From NCBI RefSeq assembly GCF_002934065.1, contig NZ_CP018049.1, positions 4,958,501-5,022,500 on the forward strand: DNA of 64,000 nucleotides, given 5' to 3'. Numbering within the stretch: the stretch's first letter is position 1; the number at the start of each line of letters is the position of its first letter. Shown here in pieces: positions 16,562 to 25,655 of the stretch. The notes beneath the pieces were generated by a model. That model was not told where the DNA came from, did no database searches, and saw only the letters and a program-made list of their open reading frames with translations. This DNA is from Pseudomonas orientalis (GTDB lineage Bacteria; Pseudomonadota; Gammaproteobacteria; Pseudomonadales; Pseudomonadaceae). Made by a program: the position numbers and the translations under genes.

Positions 16562-17764
16562 ATGACGACAGCCTCGCTTCACATCACCCTGATCACCGAA
16601 ACCTTCCCGCCGGAAATCAACGGGGTGGCCAACACCCTTGGCCGCCTGTGCGACGGTTTGCGCGCGCGCGGCCATCAAATCGAACTGGTGCGCCCCCGCC
16701 AGGGTGTCGACCAGAGCCGGCCGAGTGACGATGAGTTGCTGCTGTGCCGTGGCTGGCCGTTGCCGGGATATCCAGGGCTGCAATGGGGCCAATCGTCGAT
16801 GCACAAGCTGCTGCGACGCTGGACCCGTCAGCGCCCGGATGTGTTGTACATCGCAACCGAGGGGCCGCTGGGCCTGTCGGCGTTGCGCGCGGCGCGACGC
16901 CTGGGCATCAGCGTGGTCAGCGGCTTCCACACCAACTTTCAACAGTATTCGAACCAGTACGGCTTGAGTCTGTTGAGTCGCCTGGTCACCCATTACCTGC
17001 GCTGGTTTCATAACCGGTCGACCTTGACGCTGGTTCCCAGCGCGAGTCAGCGCCTGGAGCTGGAGCGTCGGCACTTCGAGCGTCTCGGGATGCTGTCCCG
17101 GGGGGTCGATAGCCAACTGTTCCATCCGGCGAAACGCGACGACAGCCTGCGCGAAAGCTGGGGGGTGGAGAGCGACGATAGTGTGGTGCTGCACGTAGGA
17201 CGCCTCGCCCAGGAGAAAAACCTGGGGCTGCTCAAACGCTGTTTCGATGCGTTGCAGAGCACTTACCCCTCGCGACGGTTCAAGTTGGTCATTGTCGGCG
17301 ATGGCCCGCAGCGCGGCCTGTTGCAGCGCGACTTGCCCGAAGCGGTGTTCTGCGGCGCCCGGCGCGGCGAAGAGCTGGCACGGCATTACGCCTCGGGCGA
17401 TCTGTTCCTGTTTCCGAGCCTCACCGAAACGTTCGGCAATGTGGTGCTGGAAGCCATGGCGTCCGGGCTGGGGGTGGTGGCGTACGACCAGGCGGCCGCC
17501 ACCCAGCATATTCGCCATGGCTACAACGGTGCGCTGGCGATGCCGGGGGATGAGAACGCATTTTGCGATGCGGCCGTCTGGCTGCTGGAGGAGCGCGAGA
17601 CCTTGCGCCGAGCGCGCTTGAATGCCCGACAACATGCCAGCCGCCAGGGCTGGCCGGCAATCGTCGAGCAGTTCGAGCGCCAGTTACGCGGTGCGTGCAA
17701 TGACGGGCAACCAGCGCCCGTCTTGTCGCCGCTTACACCAGGCTCGTCAACGCCTCACGACTGA
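16562..17764 (+). CDS. Family 4-type glycosyltransferase
   Basis: About 400 residues from the ATG at 16562 (LHITLITETFPPEINGVA follows); an ATG at 16529 is also in frame and neither has a strong ribosome binding site. It is a GT-B protein, with an N-terminal Rossmann half and a C-terminal half holding HVGRLAQEKNL and the EX7E motif in ETFGNVVLEA. These are features of retaining GT4 mannosyl- or glucosyltransferases acting on lipids or polysaccharide. Acceptor unknown. Its 3' end overlaps the convergent Old Yellow Enzyme gene by 32 bases. Confidence 0.85.
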   Translation: MTTASLHITLITETFPPEINGVANTLGRLCDGLRARGHQIELVRPRQGVDQSRPSDDELLLCRGWPLPGYPGLQWGQSSMHKLLRRWTRQRPDVLYIATEGPLGLSALRAARRLGISVVSGFHTNFQQYSNQYGLSLLSRLVTHYLRWFHNRSTLTLVPSASQRLELERRHFERLGMLSRGVDSQLFHPAKRDDSLRESWGVESDDSVVLHVGRLAQEKNLGLLKRCFDALQSTYPSRRFKLVIVGDGPQRGLLQRDLPEAVFCGARRGEELARHYASGDLFLFPSLTETFGNVVLEAMASGLGVVAYDQAAATQHIRHGYNGALAMPGDENAFCDAAVWLLEERETLRRARLNARQHASRQGWPAIVEQFERQLRGACNDGQPAPVLSPLTPGSSTPHD

Positions 17765-18836
17765 AGGGCAGAATGTCCGCCTCACGCCCCTCGCGCACCT
17801 TCACTGCCCAATCCGGGTCCACCAGCAGCGCACGGCCCACGGCGACCAGATCAAATTCCTCGTTATTCAAGCGCTCCAGCAGTTTCTCAAGGCTGGCCGG
17901 CTGCGCGACTTTATCGGTGTTGACCATGAACTGCAGGAATTCGTCATCCAGGCCGACACTGCCCACGGTAATCGTCGGCTTGCCCGTCAACTGGCGGGTC
18001 CACCCGGCCAGGTTGAGGTCGGAACCTTCGAACTCCGGTTCCCAGAACCGCCGCGTGGAGCAGTGGAAAATATCCACGCCGGCGTCGGACAACGGCTTGA
18101 GGAATTCGCCCAACGCCTCGGGGGTTTGCACCAGGCGCGCCGTGTAGTCCTGCTGCTTCCACTGGGAAAAACGCAAGATGATCGGGAAGTCCGGGCCGAC
18201 CGCCGCGCGGGTAGCCTGGATCAGTTCGATGGCAAAACGTGAGCGGTTGGCCAGACTGCCGCCGTATTCGTCGGTGCGCTGGTTGCTGCCTTCCCAGAAG
18301 AACTGGTCGACCAGATAGCCGTGGGCGCCGTGGATTTCCACACCGTCCATGCCGATGCTCTGGGCATCTTTGGCCGCCTGGGCGAAGGCATTGATCACGT
18401 CCTTGATGTCCTGGGTGGTCATGCCGTGGACGACAACGTTGCCATCCTTGAGTTTCTCCATCGGGCCATAGGCCGGCACGCTGGCATCAGGTTCGGTACC
18501 GATACGGCGCACACTGCCCACATGCCATAACTGCGGAATAATCTTGCCGCCTTCGGCGTGGACCGCATCCACCACTTTCTTCCAGCCGGCCAACGCCGCT
18601 TCGCCGTAGAAGTGCGGCACGTTGGGGTAGCCGTTGGAGGCTTGATGGCCGACCACGGTGCCTTCGGTGATGATCAGGCCCACACCGGCGGCGGCGCGAC
18701 GGCGGTAGTACTCGATCACTTTGGAATTGGGTACGCCGCCCGGTGAAAACGAACGCGTCATCGGCGCCATGACCACGCGGGTCGACAGTTGCAGTGCACC
18801 GAGCTGGAAAGGTTTGAACAAGGCTTGGACGGGCAT
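17733..18836 (-). CDS. Old Yellow Enzyme family NADH:flavin oxidoreductase
   Basis: 367 residues from the ATG at 18836 with GGAG upstream. It is an FMN-binding TIM barrel reducing activated alkenes. It shows VVMAPMTRSFS near the N-terminus, EIHGAHGYLVDQFF with the active-site His, and AVGRALLVDPDW near the end. The physiological substrate of such proteins is usually unknown. Confidence 0.88.
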   Translation of the reverse strand: MPVQALFKPFQLGALQLSTRVVMAPMTRSFSPGGVPNSKVIEYYRRRAAAGVGLIITEGTVVGHQASNGYPNVPHFYGEAALAGWKKVVDAVHAEGGKIIPQLWHVGSVRRIGTEPDASVPAYGPMEKLKDGNVVVHGMTTQDIKDVINAFAQAAKDAQSIGMDGVEIHGAHGYLVDQFFWEGSNQRTDEYGGSLANRSRFAIELIQATRAAVGPDFPIILRFSQWKQQDYTARLVQTPEALGEFLKPLSDAGVDIFHCSTRRFWEPEFEGSDLNLAGWTRQLTGKPTITVGSVGLDDEFLQFMVNTDKVAQPASLEKLLERLNNEEFDLVAVGRALLVDPDWAVKVREGREADILPFSREALTSLV

Positions 18837-18945
18837 GGAGCACTCCACATGAGGCGAATTTATGATGTGGATAATATGCACGCCGAAGCTTGCTGGGTAG
18901 CACTATTGATCTGAGTGATTAAGGCGATAAAAACAACCGAATACC

Positions 18946-19045
18946 TGTAGGAGCGAGCTTGCGCGCGAAGAGCCGGAGGGCGGCGCGTAAATCCTGAGCG
19001 TACGCGTCACCGTTGACGATTTTCGCGAGCAAGCTCGCTCCTACA
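18946..19045. repeat. REP doublet of the TGTAGGAGCGAGC type
   Basis: The two inverted halves, TGTAGGAGCGAGCTTGCGCG and its complement ending CTCGCTCCTACA, are separated by a spacer with GCGTCACCGTTGACG. It fills the gap between the Old Yellow Enzyme and glutathione peroxidase genes. Confidence 0.9.
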
Positions 19046-19055
19046 ACGAGGGGAT

Positions 19056-19538
19056 TCAGGCCAGGGCTTTTTCGATGGCCTGGACGACCGTTGGATCATC
19101 CGGCGGCGTACGCGGCGAGAAGCGCGCAAGCACCCGGCCATCCTTGCCGAGCAGGAATTTTTCGAAATTCCAGGTGATATCGCCTGGAAACTCAGCGCCC
19201 TCGCCCGCCAGCAGGCGGTATAGCTGGTGACGATCAGGGCCGTTCACCTCAAGCTTGCTGCCCAGAGGGAACGTCACCCCGTAATTGAGGCTGCAGAATG
19301 CCTGGATCTCCTGCTCGGTGCCCGGCTCCTGACCTGCAAACTGATTGCACGGAAGGCCCAGCACGGTGAAACCCTGGTCCTTGTATTGCTGGTAGAGGTT
19401 TTCCAGGGCCGCATACTGCGGGGTCAGACCGCATTTGGAGGCGACGTTGACCACCAGCACGACTTGGCCCTTGAAGGGCGCCAGCGGCAGCTCTTGTCCG
19501 TCCAACGCTTTGAGTTTCAGGTCGTGGAAAGCACTCAT
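19056..19538 (-). CDS. Glutathione peroxidase (thioredoxin-type, cysteine form)
   Basis: 160 residues from the ATG at 19538; the frame extends much further upstream but that part is not family-like. It has NVASKCGLTPQY with Cys in place of selenocysteine, PCNQFAGQEPG, and ITWNFEKFL, the catalytic Cys-Gln-Trp-Asn set. It reduces hydroperoxides in the cytoplasm; bacterial Cys forms usually use thioredoxin. Confidence 0.92.
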   Translation of the reverse strand: MSAFHDLKLKALDGQELPLAPFKGQVVLVVNVASKCGLTPQYAALENLYQQYKDQGFTVLGLPCNQFAGQEPGTEQEIQAFCSLNYGVTFPLGSKLEVNGPDRHQLYRLLAGEGAEFPGDITWNFEKFLLGKDGRVLARFSPRTPPDDPTVVQAIEKALA

Positions 19539-19639
19539 GACGAACTCCAGATATCCCATGTTCTTCGCATTGCAGCCCTTCGAGATTACAGACCACAAGC
19601 CTGCAATCATAGATGCCGATTGAAAAACTCGCCCGCCGG

Positions 19640-20104
19640 TTACTGCGCGGTTGGCCACGGCAAGATCGGAATCGCCGTCACTGCGTTCTGCGGGCTGCCT
19701 TCGATCAGGCGGTCGCTGTAGACCAGATACACCAGGGTATTGCGCTTCTTGTCGAGGAAACGCACCACCTGCATGGTCTTGAACACCAGCGAGGTGCGCT
19801 CCTTGAACACTTCGTCGCCGTCCTTGAGCTCGCCCTTGAAGTGGATCGGGCCGACCTGGCGGCAGGCAATCGAGGCTTCGGCGCGGTCTTCGGCCAGGCC
19901 CAGGCCACCTTTCACGCCGCCGGTCTTGGCGCGCGACAGGTAACACGTCACGCCGTCGACCTTGGGGTCATCGAACGCCTCGACGACGATCCGGTCATTG
20001 GGGCCGACAATCTTGAACACCGTCGACACTTGGCCGACTTCTTCGGCCGAGGCCAACAGCGGCATGGCCAACAGCAGGCCGAGCAGTCCTGTCATTAAAC
20101 GCAT
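19640..20104 (-). CDS. creA: CreA family periplasmic protein
   Basis: 154 residues with a signal peptide cleaved after LLASA near residue 20. The mature part has VGQVSTVFKIVGPNDRIVVEAFDDP and CYLSRAKTGG, the hallmarks of CreA. Its function is unknown; despite the name it is not part of a creBCD operon here. It follows proB by 15 bases, the order seen in other pseudomonads. Confidence 0.9.
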   Translation of the reverse strand: MRLMTGLLGLLLAMPLLASAEEVGQVSTVFKIVGPNDRIVVEAFDDPKVDGVTCYLSRAKTGGVKGGLGLAEDRAEASIACRQVGPIHFKGELKDGDEVFKERTSLVFKTMQVVRFLDKKRNTLVYLVYSDRLIEGSPQNAVTAIPILPWPTAQ

Positions 20105-20119
20105 CGTGTATTCCTTTGG

Positions 20120-21238
20120 TTAAACCAGGATCAGGTTGTCGCGGTGAACCAGTTCCGGCTCAGCCATGTAACCCAGGAGTCCGACAATCGCGTCGGACGA
20201 TTGTCCAATAATCTTCTGCGCTTCCAGGGCACTGTAGTTCGCCAGGCCGCGGGCGATCTCACGACCATCCGGCGCCACGCACACCACCATCTCGCCTCGG
20301 CGGAAGCTGCCTTGCACCCGTTTGACGCCCACCGGCAGCAAGCTTTTGTTGCCCTGGGACAGCGCCGATACCGCGCCTTCGTCCAGCACCAGGGTGCCAC
20401 GGGTTTGCAGGTGCCCGGCCAGCCACTGCTTGCGCGCCGCCAGCATGCCACGCTCCGGCGACAGCAGCGTCCCGATGCGCTCGCCCGCCTTGAGGCGATC
20501 CAGCACGCGCTCCAGGCGCCCACCGACGATGATGGTGTGAGCCCCGGAACGCGCGGCCAGGCGCGCAGCGCGCAGCTTGGTCTGCATGCCGCCACGGCCC
20601 AATGCGCCGCCGACACTGCCGGCCACGGCGTCGAGCGCCGGGTCATCGGCACGGGCTTCGTAGATAAGCTGGGCGTCGGGGTTGTGGCGCGGGTCAGCGT
20701 CGAACATGCCGTCGCGGTCGGTGAGGATCACCAGCAGGTCGGCTTCCACCAGGTTGGCTACCAGCGCGGCGAGGGTGTCGTTGTCGCCGAAACGGATTTC
20801 GTCGGTGACCACGGTGTCGTTCTCGTTGATCACCGGGATGACCTTGAGCTCCACCAGCGCGCGCAGGGTACTGCGGGCGTTGAGGTAGCGCTTGCGGTCG
20901 GACAGGTCGTCATGGGTCAGCAGGATCTGCGCCGTGTGGCGACCGTGCTCGGCAAAGCTGGACTCCCAGGCTTGCACCAGGCCCATCTGGCCGATGGCGG
21001 CGGCGGCTTGCAGTTCGTGCATCGCGCTGGGTCGCGCGGTCCAGCCGAGGCGGCTCATTCCGGCGGCAACTGCCCCGGACGATACCAGCACCAACTCGAC
21101 TCCGGCCTCATGCAAGGCCACCATCTGCTCGACCCAGACGCTCATGGCGGCACGGTCCAGCCCCTTGCCATCCGCTGTCAGCAACGCACTGCCGATCTTC
21201 ACGACCCAGCGCTGCGCACCTGTCACTTTGCTCCGCAT
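20120..21238 (-). CDS. proB: Glutamate 5-kinase
   Basis: 372 residues from the ATG at 21238 (MRSKVTGAQRWVVKIGSALL); an ATG at 21241 is one codon earlier. It is the first enzyme of proline synthesis, phosphorylating glutamate. The kinase domain holds SSGAVAAGMSRLG, INENDTVVT and GRGGMQTKLRAA. A PUA domain occupies about residues 278-372 (GTLVLDEGAV, VNYS-like ANYSALEAQKI). It lies downstream of obgE. Confidence 0.97.
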   Translation of the reverse strand: MRSKVTGAQRWVVKIGSALLTADGKGLDRAAMSVWVEQMVALHEAGVELVLVSSGAVAAGMSRLGWTARPSAMHELQAAAAIGQMGLVQAWESSFAEHGRHTAQILLTHDDLSDRKRYLNARSTLRALVELKVIPVINENDTVVTDEIRFGDNDTLAALVANLVEADLLVILTDRDGMFDADPRHNPDAQLIYEARADDPALDAVAGSVGGALGRGGMQTKLRAARLAARSGAHTIIVGGRLERVLDRLKAGERIGTLLSPERGMLAARKQWLAGHLQTRGTLVLDEGAVSALSQGNKSLLPVGVKRVQGSFRRGEMVVCVAPDGREIARGLANYSALEAQKIIGQSSDAIVGLLGYMAEPELVHRDNLILV

Positions 21239-21305
21239 CATCTTCAACCTTAGAGTGAGGGCCGCGCGACCCAGCGCCGCCCATAACGTTATACCCGGAT
21301 ACCAA

Positions 21306-21330
21306 AACGCCGCTCCAAGGGAGCGGCGTT
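21306..21330 (-). terminator. Terminator between obgE and proB
   Basis: AACGCCGCTCC and GGAGCGGCGTT arms with a very short loop, followed on the minus strand by TTTTGG. It lies 19 bases after the obgE stop, so proB expression may depend on read-through or its own promoter. Confidence 0.65.
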
Positions 21331-21348
21331 CAAGTTTATCGCAACGAA

Positions 21349-22572
21349 TCAGTCACGCACGTAAATGATTTCCGGACCGTCTTCGTCATCCACGTCTTCT
21401 TCGTCCCAGTCATCGTCGCCGATGTCATGCACCGATTTCACGCCGCTGCGGCGCAGGGCACGCTGGTCGTCCAGCGCTTGCAGCTGGGCACGGGCTTCGT
21501 CTTCGATCTGTTGGTCGAGCTCGGCCAGTTCGGCCTTGAACACCGGGTCGGCCGCCAGGCGGTCGGCGCGGTCTTCCAGGTAGCGCATGATGTCGCGGGT
21601 CAGGCGCTCGGTGCCTTCTTTGGCGATGGCCGAGATCACGTAGACCGGACCTTCCCACTCCAGGCGATCGACGATTTCCTTGACGCGCTCTTCGTGCTCT
21701 TCTTCCAGGATCTGGTCGCACTTGTTCAGCACCAGCCAACGGTCACGCTCGGCCAGGGCCGGGCTGAACTTGGTCAGCTCGCTGACGATCACTTCGGCGG
21801 CGTCGGCTGCACTGGTGTCATCCAGTGGCGCCATGTCGACGAGGTGCAGCAGCAAACGCGTGCGCGACAAGTGCTTGAGGAAGCGAATCCCAAGGCCTGC
21901 GCCGTCGGAAGCGCCTTCGATCAGGCCAGGGATGTCGGCGATCACAAAGCTCTTCCAGCGGTCGACGCTTACAACGCCCAGGTTGGGTACCAGGGTGGTG
22001 AACGGGTAGTCGGCGACTTTCGGCTTGGCGGCCGAGACCGAGCGGATGAAGGTACTTTTGCCGGCGTTCGGCAGGCCCAGCAGGCCCACGTCGGCGAGTA
22101 CTTTCATTTCCAGCTTGAGGTCGCGCTGCTCGCCCGGCTTGCCCGGGGTGGTCTGGCGTGGCGCACGGTTGGTACTGGACTTGAATCGGGTGTTACCCAG
22201 ACCGTGCCAGCCGCCCTGCACCACCATCAGCTTCTGGCCGGCCTTGGTCAGGTCGCCGATCACTTCCTGGGTCGCGGAGTCGATGATCGTGGTGCCGACC
22301 GGTACGCGCAGCACCAGGTCTTCGCCTTTTTTACCGGTGCAGTCGGTGCTGCCGCCGTTGGAGCCACGCTCGGCATCGAAGTGCCGGGTGTAACGGTAGT
22401 CGACCAGGGTGTTGAGGTTTTCGTCGGCCATCAGGTAGATGGAACCGCCGTCACCGCCGTCACCGCCGTTGGGGCCACCGTTTTCAATGAACTTTTCGCG
22501 ACGGAAACTCATGCAACCGTTACCGCCGTCGCCTGCTTTTACTCGGATGGAAACTTCATCAACGAACTTCAT
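21349..22572 (-). CDS. obgE: Ribosome-assembly GTPase ObgE/CgtA
   Basis: 407 residues. The glycine-rich Obg domain is N-terminal (KAGDGGNGCMSFRREKFI, with GGPNGGDGGDGGS), then a G domain with GLPNAGKST (G1), DIPGLIEG (G3) and NKCD (G4). The tail is strongly acidic (DDWDEEDVDDEDGPE). It is an essential GTPase acting in 50S assembly and stress control. It follows rpmA. Confidence 0.98.
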   Translation of the reverse strand: MKFVDEVSIRVKAGDGGNGCMSFRREKFIENGGPNGGDGGDGGSIYLMADENLNTLVDYRYTRHFDAERGSNGGSTDCTGKKGEDLVLRVPVGTTIIDSATQEVIGDLTKAGQKLMVVQGGWHGLGNTRFKSSTNRAPRQTTPGKPGEQRDLKLEMKVLADVGLLGLPNAGKSTFIRSVSAAKPKVADYPFTTLVPNLGVVSVDRWKSFVIADIPGLIEGASDGAGLGIRFLKHLSRTRLLLHLVDMAPLDDTSAADAAEVIVSELTKFSPALAERDRWLVLNKCDQILEEEHEERVKEIVDRLEWEGPVYVISAIAKEGTERLTRDIMRYLEDRADRLAADPVFKAELAELDQQIEDEARAQLQALDDQRALRRSGVKSVHDIGDDDWDEEDVDDEDGPEIIYVRD

Positions 22573-22722
22573 AACAAAACGCCTCTCGCCGCACGGACGA
22601 GCTTAAGAAACCAAGACATAAGACTCTTGCAAAAATGAGCGTAGCGACCTCAATCAGCGACCGCAAATCCAGCCCCGGAGCCCATCACAAACAGCTTTGC
22701 AAGAGACTCACCCCATAAACGA

Positions 22723-22750
22723 AAAAGCCCCGTCGCGAGACAGGGCTTTT
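22723..22750 (-). terminator. Terminator after rpmA
   Basis: AAAAGCCC and GGGCTTTT arms around 12 bases, followed on the minus strand by a T run. It sits 16 bases after the rpmA stop, inside the usual rplU-rpmA-obgE cluster, and would set a higher level for the ribosomal proteins than for ObgE. Confidence 0.7.
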
Positions 22751-22765
22751 CCAGCGATCGCGCAA

Positions 22766-23023
22766 TTAAGCGGCGACAACGCTCACGTAACGGCGGTTGA
22801 ACGCGCCTTTTACTTCAAACTTGATCACGCCTTCGATTTTAGCGAAGAGGGTGTGATCCTTACCCATGCCAACACCGTAACCGGCGTGGAATTGGGTGCC
22901 GCGCTGACGCACGATGATGTTGCCCGGAATGATTTTCTGGCCGCCATACATCTTCACGCCAAGGCGTTTGGCTTCTGAGTCGCGACCGTTACGGGTACTA
23001 CCACCAGCTTTTTTGTGTGCCAT
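22766..23023 (-). CDS. rpmA: 50S ribosomal protein L27
   Basis: 85 residues starting MAHKKAGGSTRNGRDSEAKR, the canonical L27 N-terminus reaching toward the peptidyl-transferase centre. It continues LGVKMYGGQ and GNIIVRQRGTQFH. It is 34 bases downstream of rplU. Confidence 0.98.
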   Translation of the reverse strand: MAHKKAGGSTRNGRDSEAKRLGVKMYGGQKIIPGNIIVRQRGTQFHAGYGVGMGKDHTLFAKIEGVIKFEVKGAFNRRYVSVVAA

Positions 23024-23057
23024 GAGTCAATTCTCCTAGTGAGGAATTAGGCTGAAA

Positions 23058-23372
23058 TTAAGCCTGAATACCGGTGATTTTGATCTCGGTGTACCACTGG
23101 CGGTGGCCCATACGCTTCATGTGGTGCTTACGACGACGGAACTTGATGATGCGGACTTTATCGTGACGACCTTGGGAGATCACTTCAGCCACAACGGTAG
23201 CGCCAGCAACAACTGGAGCGCCGATGTTCACGTCATCGCCATTGGCGACCAACAGAACGCGATCAAACGTCACGGATTCGCCAGTGGCGATTTCCAGTTT
23301 TTCGATCTTCAGGTATTCACCTGGGGCGACTTTGTATTGCTTGCCACCAGTAACAATTACTGCGTACGACAT
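23058..23372 (-). CDS. rplU: 50S ribosomal protein L21
   Basis: 104 residues from the ATG at 23372 (MSYAVIVTGGKQYKV); the frame extends upstream but L21 proteins start here. RRRKHHMKRMGHRQW is the conserved basic C-terminal region. It is divergent from ispB with 239 bases between, which must hold both promoters. Confidence 0.98.
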   Translation of the reverse strand: MSYAVIVTGGKQYKVAPGEYLKIEKLEIATGESVTFDRVLLVANGDDVNIGAPVVAGATVVAEVISQGRHDKVRIIKFRRRKHHMKRMGHRQWYTEIKITGIQA

Positions 23373-23611
23373 GGTATTTCTCCGATAATCCTGCTCACCC
23401 AGCGCTTTATAAGAAGAGGTATTGGCTGGCATGGCTGCATGGGATGGACGTCCCGAATGCAATTGCGTAAGGCAGGTGCTGCCCAGGAAGTTCAGGGTGC
23501 GCGATTGTACGCAAGGTAAATGGGTGTTGCAAGGGGCCGTCTATCGCGCCTTGACACCCGGGGGTCAGGGTCCTAGCATGCCGCGCAACCCTTCTGGAGC
23601 GACTGTCGCTG

Positions 23612-24580
23612 ATGCAACCCCAAGCTTTCTACCGCGCGGTCGCGGACGATTTTAGCGCCGTCGACGGCATCATCAAGCAGCAGCTGACGTCCAAAGTGCC
23701 GCTGGTCTCCAAAATTGGCGACTATATTACGTCGGCGGGCGGTAAGCGCCTGCGTCCTTTATTAGTGTTGCTGTGCGGCAAGGCCCTGGGCCGCGAAGGC
23801 GATGACCTGCGCCTGCTGGCCGCCACCATCGAATTCCTGCACACCGCCACCCTGCTGCATGACGACGTGGTCGACATGTCCGGCATGCGCCGTGGCCGCG
23901 AGACCGCCAATGCCATGTGGGGCAACGCGCCAAGCGTGCTGGTGGGCGACTTCCTGTACTCGCGCTCGTTCGAAATGATGGTTGAACTGGGCTCGATGCC
24001 GGTGATGAAAATTCTTTCACAGGCCACGCGCATCATCGCCGAAGGCGAAGTGCTGCAGCTGTCGAAGGTACGCGACGCCAGCACCACCGAAGAAACCTAC
24101 ATGGAAGTGATTCGCGGCAAGACCGCGATGCTCTTCGAGGCCTCCACCCACAGCGCTGCGGCACTGTGCGGCGCCACTGCCGAGCAGGCCGAGGCCCTGC
24201 GCACCTTTGGCGATCACCTGGGCGTGGCGTTCCAGCTGGTGGATGACCTGCTCGACTACAAGGGCGACGCCGAAACCCTGGGCAAGAACGTCGGTGACGA
24301 CCTGGCCGAGGGCAAGCCGACCTTGCCGCTGATCTACACCATGCGCGAAGGCACGCCGGAACAGGCTGCACTGGTGCGCAAGGCGATCCAGAAAGGCGGC
24401 ATCGAAGACCTGGAGGCCATCCGTGCGGCCGTCGAGGCGTCAGGCTCGCTGGAGTACACCGCGCAGTTGGCGCGTGATTATGTGGCCCGTGCGATCAAGT
24501 GCCTGGACGCCCTGCCCGCCAGCGAATACCGGGATGCCCTGGTTGAGCTGAGTGAGTTTGCGGTCGCCCGCACTCACTAA
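23612..24580 (+). CDS. ispB: Polyprenyl (octaprenyl/nonaprenyl) diphosphate synthase
   Basis: 322 residues. It extends isoprenoid diphosphate chains for the ubiquinone side chain. The two Asp-rich motifs are LLHDDVVDMS and QLVDDLLDY, with GGKRLRPLL at the start of the core. Being divergent from rplU is standard in pseudomonads, where the product would make the Q9 side chain. Confidence 0.95.
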   Translation: MQPQAFYRAVADDFSAVDGIIKQQLTSKVPLVSKIGDYITSAGGKRLRPLLVLLCGKALGREGDDLRLLAATIEFLHTATLLHDDVVDMSGMRRGRETANAMWGNAPSVLVGDFLYSRSFEMMVELGSMPVMKILSQATRIIAEGEVLQLSKVRDASTTEETYMEVIRGKTAMLFEASTHSAAALCGATAEQAEALRTFGDHLGVAFQLVDDLLDYKGDAETLGKNVGDDLAEGKPTLPLIYTMREGTPEQAALVRKAIQKGGIEDLEAIRAAVEASGSLEYTAQLARDYVARAIKCLDALPASEYRDALVELSEFAVARTH

Positions 24581-24601
24581 AGCACCAGCGCCGCAGGACC
24601 C

Positions 24602-24692
24602 TGTGGGAGGGGGCTTGCCCCCGATAGCAGTAGGTCAGCCAATGTATAAGGTGGCTGACAGACCGCAATCGGGAGCAAGCCCCCTCCCACAT
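24602..24692. repeat. REP doublet downstream of ispB
   Basis: Inverted TGTGGGAGGGGGC-type halves with a 38-base spacer region. Confidence 0.9.
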
Positions 24693-24773
24693 TTGAATCT
24701 CATACAGCCTGCAAGACCACAAAACCCTATATAATGTGCGACTTTTAGCCATCCTGACTCTCAAGGAGCTTTA

Positions 24774-25115
24774 GTGAGCACGTTGCCACCCTGCCCGAAA
24801 TGCAATTCCGAATACACCTACGAAGACGGCACCCAGTTGGTCTGCCCGGAATGCGCCCATGAATGGTCCGCCACTGGCGAGGCCGAAGCAGCGGGCGATG
24901 AAACCGTGAAGAAAGACTCTGTGGGCAATGTCTTGCAGGACGGCGACACCATCACCGTGATCAAGGACCTCAAGGTCAAGGGCACTTCCCTGGTGGTCAA
25001 GGTCGGCACCAAGGTCAAGAATATCCGCCTGTGCGACGGCGACCACGATATCGACTGCAAGATTGACGGCATCGGCCCGATGAAGCTCAAGTCCGAGTTC
25101 GTACGCAAGGTGTGA
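24774..25115 (+). CDS. yjdM: Zinc-ribbon protein YjdM (PhnA family)
   Basis: 113 residues from a GTG at 24774 with AAGGAG five to six bases upstream; a TATAAT box lies at 24730-24735. The N-terminal zinc ribbon has CPKC and CPEC pairs, and the rest is the YjdM beta domain (VGNVLQDGDTITVIKDLKVKG, GDHDIDCKIDG). The family was named for alkylphosphonate uptake, but it has no clear biochemical role. Confidence 0.92.
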   Translation: MSTLPPCPKCNSEYTYEDGTQLVCPECAHEWSATGEAEAAGDETVKKDSVGNVLQDGDTITVIKDLKVKGTSLVVKVGTKVKNIRLCDGDHDIDCKIDGIGPMKLKSEFVRKV

Positions 25116-25233
25116 AACGGCTGCATCCATCCCGCGCCCGTCGCGGGATGGCGCTTCGCCCTCGCGTTGACCTGTCTCAAATACCCACACAAAAAAATCG
25201 CAAACCGCCAATAGACACTTGCTATTCTACGAA

Positions 25234-25248
25234 TAAGAATTATTCTCA
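25234..25248. promoter_or_regulatory. Fur box overlapping a promoter
   Basis: Read on the minus strand, TGAGAATAATTCTTA matches the 7-1-7 Fur consensus TGATAAT-N-ATTATCA at 12 of 14 arm positions or better. It overlaps a TATTCT -10 that has TTGCTA 16 bases upstream (25219-25224). Iron repression of the next gene is inferred. Confidence 0.65.
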
Positions 25249-25273
25249 TTGAAACCCATCAAGGAGAACGACC

Positions 25274-25531
25274 ATGACTTATTTGATAGATGCCTGGCTG
25301 GACCGCCCACATCCGTACCTGCGAATCCTGCATCGGGAAACCGGCGAAGTCTGTGCGGTGCTTGAAGAAGAAGCGCTGAATGAACTGCAGGACCAGGGCG
25401 ACCTGGACGTGAATGGCCTGAGCTCCAGTGAGCCTGGGGTGCTGAAGGAAGTGGTGAGGAATCTGTTTCTGTTCTGCTATGCCCGGGCGTTGCGCCCGGC
25501 GACGGAGCTCAATGGCAAGTTCCATCCATGA
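25274..25531 (+). CDS. Small conserved hypothetical protein behind a Fur box
   Basis: 85 residues with AAGGAG before the ATG. It is acidic in the middle (LEEEALNELQDQGDLDV) and has no membrane segment or metal motif. A short protein sits in the same place near ispB and fklB in P. aeruginosa (PA4570, from memory). The Fur box 26 bases upstream suggests that it is made when iron is scarce. I do not recognise a function. Confidence 0.82.
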   Translation: MTYLIDAWLDRPHPYLRILHRETGEVCAVLEEEALNELQDQGDLDVNGLSSSEPGVLKEVVRNLFLFCYARALRPATELNGKFHP

Positions 25532-25545
25532 GAAACAACAGCCAA

Positions 25546-25645
25546 TGTAGGAGCGAGCTTGCTCGCGAAGATAACAAAGGCACCGCGTTAAACCAGGCTT
25601 TACGCGTTATCGTTGACGTTCTTCGCGAGCAAGCTCGTTCCTACA
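25546..25645. repeat. REP doublet of the TGTAGGAGCGAGC type
   Basis: Two inverted halves with the spacer GCGTTATCGTTGACG, 10 bases before the end of the convergent FKBP gene. Confidence 0.9.
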
Positions 25646-25655
25646 GGTACAGGTC

